A DNA stretch of 10,610 bases from an archaeon. GTDB taxonomy: Archaea; Thermoproteota; Nitrososphaeria; Nitrososphaerales; JACAEJ01. Positions 6,971 to 10,610 of the stretch are shown in pieces. The position numbers and the translations under genes were made by a program. The notes below the pieces were generated by a model, which had not been told where the DNA came from, made no database searches, and was given only the letters and a program-made list of their open reading frames with translations. Each line of letters begins with the position of its first letter. Position 1 is the first letter of the stretch. The stretch covers positions 1 through 10,610 of the forward strand of contig JACGUK010000036.1 in the NCBI GenBank assembly GCA_024256265.1, in the 5' to 3' direction.

Positions 6971-7387
6971 ATGGCGATAAAAAAGAGATTTTTAGGCTTT
7001 TACTACATTGTTTTAGAAAGAATGAAGCAGTTGACAGGCAAGAAAAGGTTCATTAGATTATATAATATATTTAGCATGAAAAGACTAATAGAAATAGCCT
7101 ATATGATTGCTCTACTCGTTCTATTTGCTGGTATAATAAATGCTTTATTGGAAGGACAAGCTTACTCTGGCTACATAATCATACCCTCTTTCAGAATTCA
7201 AAGCCCTATAGAGACTTCATTGAATTTTTTAGCAATCATGATTGGTACATTAGGAATCTATCTTATGCATCTAGGTGGGAGAAAGACCGGTAAAACAGCA
7301 CCAAGCCTTTACGTTGTATCGGGCTTGACTATTCTTATAATAGGCGTGCTCATCTGGCTATTTATAATAGGTGAAAAAGCCGGTTAA
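6971..7387 (+). CDS. Small integral membrane protein, three helices, unknown function
   Basis: This 138-residue protein starts with a strongly basic, hydrophilic stretch of about 37 residues (KKRF, LERMKQLTGKKRF, SMKR). Hydrophobic segments follow at about 40-60, 82-101 and 113-133. The loop between the first two contains an aromatic, non-charged strand (SGYIIIPSF), and the one between the last two is basic (GGRKTGKT). By the positive-inside rule, the amino end and that basic loop would be cytoplasmic. I do not recognise the family. It begins 27 bases after topA and is probably in the same message. It could belong to a conserved archaeal membrane-protein family, but nothing here tells its substrate or partner. 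An upstream GTG at 6962 would add three residues. The convergent HDAC-family gene lies 139 bases downstream. Confidence 0.72.
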   Translation: MAIKKRFLGFYYIVLERMKQLTGKKRFIRLYNIFSMKRLIEIAYMIALLVLFAGIINALLEGQAYSGYIIIPSFRIQSPIETSLNFLAIMIGTLGIYLMHLGGRKTGKTAPSLYVVSGLTILIIGVLIWLFIIGEKAG

Positions 7388-7526
7388 ATTCTCATTTTAT
7401 AAGCTTTGAACTGAGGATGCCAAGGGCGTTAAAGGAATTTGTAGGAAGAGCTTAAGAAGGCTAGATTGATATTATAAATAAGTTACATAAACTATAATGC
7501 CTCTGACTCTTGTAACGATGAAGTGA
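7388..7526. other. Convergent intergenic region
   Basis: This gap of 139 bases separates the membrane-protein gene (+) from the HDAC-family gene (-). It holds AT-rich stretches on both sides (for example TCATTTTATAAG at 7394-7405 and ATTATAAATAAG at 7471-7482) that could serve as T-run terminators for the two converging transcripts. I see no open frame of note, tRNA fold or strong hairpin. Confidence 0.3.
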
Positions 7527-8504
7527 TCAATCCACAAGAGCCTTGACTACTTCGAGCCAAGCCTTGGCCACGTTGTTTGGATTGTAACCACCGCCACCCA
7601 AAGCCAGTATCCTACCCTCGCATAGCTCATGTGAAATTCTGTGCAGCCTATTTGTTGCGTATCTATGGGCTTCTTCCGTATAGTGTAGATGCGTATAAGG
7701 GTCGCCCTTTAACCCATCTGCTCCACACTGGAATATGATCAGTTCAGGCTTTACTTGGTAGGCAAACTCCTCGACCTTGGCAAAGGCTTCCTTGAATTCT
7801 TTGTCTTCAGATTTGGGGGCTAATGGCAGGTTCATCTTAGTTCCCACAGCTTCTCCAGAACCAGTCTCGCTACTAGAACCAGTACCTGGATAGAGATACC
7901 TTCCATCTTCATGTATATCAGCTATGTATACAGCTGGGTCATCATTAAGGTCGTAGAAGACACCATTACCATGGTGGGCATCTATGTCAACGTAGAAAAT
8001 CCTCTTTAGACCATAAGTCTTCTTGGCATGTATTATAGCTATTGCAGCATCGTTAAATACACACAATCCTGCAGACCTACTCCTTCTTGCATGGTGCATC
8101 CCCCCTATTGGGTTGAATATGTGATCGAATTCCTTCTTCATGAGCATATCTAAGCCAAGAAGAGTGGATCCTACGAGATAGCTCGCTGCTTCAAAGATGC
8201 CCTTAAAGGCTGGCGTCTCTCCATAAGCCCAACCAAAACATGTAGGAGTATTTCCATAATCTAGGTAACCAGAACCTTGTTCTGAAGCTCTCTTAACAAA
8301 GTCTACATGGCCTTTTGTGTGAAATAGAAGAAGGGCTTCCTCGCTTGCTAGCACTGGCTCGATGATTTTGATGCTCCCTTTTTTGGTGATTCCTTCTTTC
8401 TCGAGTATCTGCCAGAAGGCTTCAACTCTCTCGCTAGCCAGTGGATAGTCAGGGAAGGAGTACTTTTTGAATTCTTCTCCAAAGATTACCCCAATACTAC
8501 ACAT
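7527..8504 (-). CDS. Histone deacetylase family zinc amidohydrolase (AcuC/acetylpolyamine type)
   Basis: This arginase-deacetylase fold enzyme removes acyl groups from lysine or polyamine amines. All catalytic elements are present (numbering from TTG 8516). They are the His dyad in GGMHHARR (H141/H142), the zinc ligands D179 and H181 in VDIDAHHGNGV, the third ligand D267 in CGADGLKGDP, and the transition-state tyrosine Y311 in LGGGGYNP. They line up with the H142/H143, D178/H180, D267 and Y306 set of human HDAC8. It is a single-domain cytosolic protein. Two starts are possible: TTG 8516 (329 residues) or ATG 8504 (325). A TATA-like box at 8534-8543 puts transcription start near 8513, which favours ATG 8504 and a short or absent leader. 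The substrate cannot be told from sequence: acetylated chromatin protein, polyamine or an acyl-lysine metabolic enzyme are all possible. Confidence 0.9.
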   Translation of the reverse strand: MCSIGVIFGEEFKKYSFPDYPLASERVEAFWQILEKEGITKKGSIKIIEPVLASEEALLLFHTKGHVDFVKRASEQGSGYLDYGNTPTCFGWAYGETPAFKGIFEAASYLVGSTLLGLDMLMKKEFDHIFNPIGGMHHARRSRSAGLCVFNDAAIAIIHAKKTYGLKRIFYVDIDAHHGNGVFYDLNDDPAVYIADIHEDGRYLYPGTGSSSETGSGEAVGTKMNLPLAPKSEDKEFKEAFAKVEEFAYQVKPELIIFQCGADGLKGDPYTHLHYTEEAHRYATNRLHRISHELCEGRILALGGGGYNPNNVAKAWLEVVKALVD

Positions 8505-8533
8505 GACGAAATGCAATATGCCAAAATCGGGCC

Positions 8534-8543
8534 TTTAATATAT
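8534..8543 (-). promoter_or_regulatory. TATA-like box of the HDAC-family gene
   Basis: On the minus strand this reads AATATATTAAA, with purines just upstream (GGTAAAAG) that could serve as BRE. Its centre is about 26 bases from 8513, so transcription would begin just before ATG 8504. No SD is seen there, in line with leaderless translation. Confidence 0.5.
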
Positions 8544-8678
8544 TCTTTTACCACTCTATGGTAGCAAGAGATCAAGCTCTCACTTGTTTTTTGGACATTA
8601 TCCGTTAAGAGTTCTTCATACTTATAGAAGACTAAGTTATTCAAAACTTGCTGAATGGGGTAAAGCTTATTGACTTAA

Positions 8679-9914
8679 TTATGATAAAGGCTCCTTTGGT
8701 CCTATATGCCCAAACTCTGTCTGACAAATTACAGTTCTAAGTCCTGTCCCGTGTAAAATTTCCCAAACTTCAACCATTTCTCTATACGTTGGTCTTAATA
8801 TATTCATTCTTCTAAACTCTGGTCTATAATCCAAAACACACACCTGAACCTCTGGATCGATCTTAAGAATTTCATCCCCAATCTTGGCAATTTCTTCTAG
8901 AGAAATCAAATCCTTATTGTAAGGTATTCCTATCCCTATGAAGATTTTATCCTTATAATTTTTAACAAGATATTTTACTGCTTCCCAGCTTGTTTGATGA
9001 TACTTCTTTGCAAGATCCTTATCTTTTATTCCTGTTATTCTCATAAAAGTTTCAAGATGTAAGCCTTTCAGATCTGGTCCTATGTCTGTCATTCCAGCTT
9101 CTACCAATTCGTCAATATAATCTTTGGTAAGAATCGAAGCATTCGTATCCACATGAAAACGTGCCTTCTCGTCAGGATTAAGTTTTCTTAGTTCTTGGAT
9201 ATACTTAACCAGCCAAGATCTGTTTAAAGTGCATTCTCCCCCTGAGATGGCCATTCTATCCACTCCATAACTTCTTCTCGTATCGGTCATGAGCAAAGCA
9301 GCTTCTCTTGGCATCAATGCTACTTCTTTCCCACAATAAGTTGTGGTCCAATTTTGACATTGAGGGCAACGAAGGTTGCAACCACAAGCAAAAACGGCAG
9401 CTTCTATATACCAATGAGTCTTTTTTAAATACCACGGAGTCCCAACTCCGCCAACTGCATGAGCCATCCAACCATGGACAAGCCTTTTAGGAGTATAATC
9501 TTTAGGAAGTTCTGTCTTGACTTCCATCCCTTCTTTTACTTCAGCAACACAGCTAGGCTTGATCTCTTTGTTAATTTCAACAGCACAAGTATAACAGCCT
9601 CCAACTTCACAAGGAGCGAATAAATCTCCTTCACCAGGAAATCTGCTGATTTTATACCCAAGAAGTTCAAGAGCCTTCTTCACTGTGATTCTTTCTGGAA
9701 CAGAGAAGTACTCTCTGTTCACTTTAATCTTAATTTCCTTTCCTTTCGGTCTCTCGTTCATGCGTATCGCTTCGTTTGGACATGCAAGATGACATGCTTC
9801 ACAACCTATACACTCTTCTATGTAACCAACGCCGATACTTGAGCAAGCAACGATTTCATCGCAGATACCACACTGCTTACATTTGTCCATATCTTTTCTA
9901 GCGATGGAGAACAT
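8679..9914 (-). CDS. Radical SAM protein with ferredoxin and 2Fe-2S domains (PFL-activating-like)
   Basis: This 411-residue enzyme probably uses SAM and a [4Fe-4S] cluster to make a radical. Its domains, in order, begin with an N-terminal ferredoxin-type part with C12, C15, C18, C24 and a canonical CxxCxxCxxxCP set (C35, C38, C41, C45). A beta-grasp Fer2-like domain (about 58-135) has C102-x4-C107-x2-C110-x11-C122, as in the first domain of NuoG-type proteins. The radical SAM core (about 165-400) has the C179-x3-C183-x2-C186 motif (CNLRCPQCQNW), an extra C177, and the SAM-contacting SGGE at 224-227. The core resembles pyruvate formate-lyase activating enzymes, but no glycyl radical enzyme gene is in the window, so the substrate is unknown. 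The ferredoxin parts could feed electrons for SAM cleavage. A divergent winged-helix gene shares its promoter region. ATG 9914 fits a TATA-like site about 28 bases upstream. Confidence 0.88.
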   Translation of the reverse strand: MFSIARKDMDKCKQCGICDEIVACSSIGVGYIEECIGCEACHLACPNEAIRMNERPKGKEIKIKVNREYFSVPERITVKKALELLGYKISRFPGEGDLFAPCEVGGCYTCAVEINKEIKPSCVAEVKEGMEVKTELPKDYTPKRLVHGWMAHAVGGVGTPWYLKKTHWYIEAAVFACGCNLRCPQCQNWTTTYCGKEVALMPREAALLMTDTRRSYGVDRMAISGGECTLNRSWLVKYIQELRKLNPDEKARFHVDTNASILTKDYIDELVEAGMTDIGPDLKGLHLETFMRITGIKDKDLAKKYHQTSWEAVKYLVKNYKDKIFIGIGIPYNKDLISLEEIAKIGDEILKIDPEVQVCVLDYRPEFRRMNILRPTYREMVEVWEILHGTGLRTVICQTEFGHIGPKEPLS

Positions 9915-9940
9915 ATCAGATCATCAAGAAAGAAGACAGG

Positions 9941-9946
9941 ATAAAA
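9941..9946 (-). promoter_or_regulatory. TATA-like site of the radical SAM gene
   Basis: The minus strand reads TTGTTTTATCC here. The box centre is about 26 bases before 9917, which would give a transcript starting within a few bases of ATG 9914. A partial SD (GATGATC) also sits just before the ATG. Confidence 0.35.
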
Positions 9947-9956
9947 CAAATTAAGT

Positions 9957-9963
9957 TTTTATA
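9957..9963 (+). promoter_or_regulatory. TATA-like box of the winged-helix gene
   Basis: TTTTATA within AGTTTTTATACTTAG is centred about 26 bases before ATG 9986, so a leaderless transcript is expected. The back-to-back minus-strand site is only about 15 bases away, so one bound protein could control both genes. An SD-like GGAAAGG at 9972-9978 offers an alternative leadered reading. Confidence 0.5.
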
Positions 9964-9985
9964 CTTAGATTGGAAAGGAAAATGT

Positions 9986-10171
9986 ATGAGCCTAGATAAA
10001 GTTACTGAGGTTCTAAAGAAGAATCCTAAGGGCTTAAACATTACACAAATAGCTAAGCTAACAGGTTTAAGTAAAAGTGAAATTTCAAAAACCATTGCTG
10101 AAATGGAGTCTAGAAAACTTATCGAGAAAATAGTCAAGGGATGCCGAGTAACCTATAAACTTAAATCATAG
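9986..10171 (+). CDS. Small winged-helix DNA-binding protein
   Basis: This 61-residue protein is a single winged helix-turn-helix domain. The first helix is SLDKVTEVLKKN. The HTH pair spans about 17-43 (LNITQIAKLTGLSK, then SEISKTIAEMESRKLI), and the wing is EKIVKGCRVTYKLK (47-60). The pattern is that of MarR/IclR/TrmB-type transcription factors stripped to the DNA-binding unit. It probably works as a dimer, and no ligand domain is present. It is transcribed away from the radical SAM gene, with starts 71 bases apart and overlapping promoter zones, so self-regulation and control of that gene are the natural guess. ATG 9986 fits the TATA position; another ATG at 9982 is out of frame. A single Cys (C53) sits in the wing. 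Confidence 0.8.
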   Translation: MSLDKVTEVLKKNPKGLNITQIAKLTGLSKSEISKTIAEMESRKLIEKIVKGCRVTYKLKS

Positions 10172-10281
10172 CCTATTCTATTGTAAGAGGGTTCTATCCC
10201 GTTCGAGCCTATCAAGAAATTAGAGTATGAGTGACTCGGTGTCCTTTATGCCCATTAACTCACAGATTGTAAACTATCTAC

Positions 10282-10304
10282 ATCAGGTCTGACCAGACAT
10301 TGAT
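10282..10304. repeat. Palindrome at the 3' end of the cdvB-like gene
   Basis: GTCTG-AC-CAGAC (10287-10298) is a near-perfect palindrome with arms of 5 bases. ATCA (10282-10285) and TGAT (10301-10304), which are also reverse complements, flank it. It abuts the TAA of the minus-strand cdvB-like gene (10304-10306) in the gap between two converging genes. It could be a short RNA hairpin at the transcript end or a protein site. It is not followed by a clear T-run. Confidence 0.35.
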
Positions 10305-10610
10305 TAAGTCGCTTCTCCTGTCGGCATAGGTAGTTCAGGAAAGTTCTCTTTCATCCTCTTTTCGGCTACAATAGATGCTTCTGCCAAGATCTTCTCAGCA
10401 TCTTCATTCGCAGCCTCAAAGTTCAGTGAAGTACCCCCAAGTTGACCTGCATCTACAAGTATGGTACTTAGCATGTTACTAATCTCGCCCATCTCATGCT
10501 GTGCTTCTGGCATAAAGTTGACCAGCCCAGATCTTACATTCCTTATGATACTCATCGCTGGTGCTATCGTTGCAACCATATCTCCAATATCTTGAACTGT
10601 ATTAAGTCGA
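10304..10610 (-). CDS. cdvB: CdvB-like ESCRT-III (Snf7) protein, amino end cut by window edge
   Basis: ESCRT-III proteins of the archaeal Cdv system polymerise at the division site and drive membrane constriction with the ATPase CdvC. The frame is open to the right edge, so the visible 101 residues are the C-terminal half; the first ATG at 10579 is internal, since RLNTVQDIGD precedes it in frame. The visible part has the Snf7 look: a helix with MVATIAPAMSIIRNVRSGL, then MPEAQHEMGEISNMLSTILV, and then LNFEAANEDAEKILAEASIV followed by EKRMKEN. It ends with FPELPMP, a proline-rich stretch like the MIM2 motif that binds the MIT domain of CdvC. No winged-helix extension follows. Archaea often have several CdvB paralogues, and which one this is cannot be settled here. 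The identity rests on motif similarity from memory. Confidence 0.78.
   Translation of the reverse strand, partial: RLNTVQDIGDMVATIAPAMSIIRNVRSGLVNFMPEAQHEMGEISNMLSTILVDAGQLGGTSLNFEAANEDAEKILAEASIVAEKRMKENFPELPMPTGEAT

Noticed and set aside
7274..7297. GGRKTGKT in the small membrane protein matches the Walker A pattern literally
   Set aside because: It lies in a short loop between two membrane helices with no Walker B or nucleotide-binding fold; it is best read as a basic cytoplasmic loop.
10201..10209. GTTCGAGCC resembling a tRNA T-loop
   Set aside because: No paired T-stem and no cloverleaf could be built around it.
10304..10579. A complete 91-residue gene starting at ATG 10579
   Set aside because: The frame continues upstream to the window edge with family-like residues (RLNTVQDIGD), so the ATG is internal and the gene is cut by the edge.

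Overview
The window looks like a piece of an archaeal chromosome, most likely from the TACK lineage (Thaumarchaeota, Aigarchaeota or a relative). The markers are a CdvB/ESCRT-III-type division protein at the right edge, a coenzyme F420 glutamate ligase, an archaeal type IA topoisomerase carrying an intein, a RadB-like RecA-fold protein, archaeal SD sites of the GGTGA type and several TATA-like boxes placed for leaderless transcripts. The exact phylum cannot be fixed from the sequence alone.

Left part (1-1506): the tail of a CBS-domain protein, probably a ClC-type channel, then a membrane-anchored protein ending in a CBS pair. The base composition is visibly more GC-rich here than in what follows. 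Next (1658-3166) is a tight two-gene unit: a RecA/RadB-fold protein that has lost its Walker A loop, and cofE nine bases downstream with an SD site overlapping the upstream stop codon. Then (3260-7387) come a 57-residue zinc-ribbon protein with a TTG start, topA, and a small three-helix membrane protein, all on the + strand and closely spaced. The topA reading frame is interrupted in frame by a 454-residue intein (3893-5254). The intein has both LAGLIDADG motifs and is much richer in A+T than its host gene.

Right part (7527-10610): on the minus strand are a histone-deacetylase-family zinc amidohydrolase and a radical SAM protein that joins ferredoxin-type [4Fe-4S] sites, a [2Fe-2S] beta-grasp domain and a radical SAM core in one chain. 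A 61-residue winged-helix protein is divergently transcribed from the radical SAM gene across 71 bases with back-to-back promoters. The C-terminal half of a CdvB-like gene closes the window.

No tRNA, rRNA, CRISPR array or insertion sequence was found, and no gene-free gap exceeds about 165 bases. The items most worth attention are the topA intein, the P-loop-less RadB-like gene coupled to cofE, and the three-cluster-type radical SAM protein with its divergent regulator candidate.
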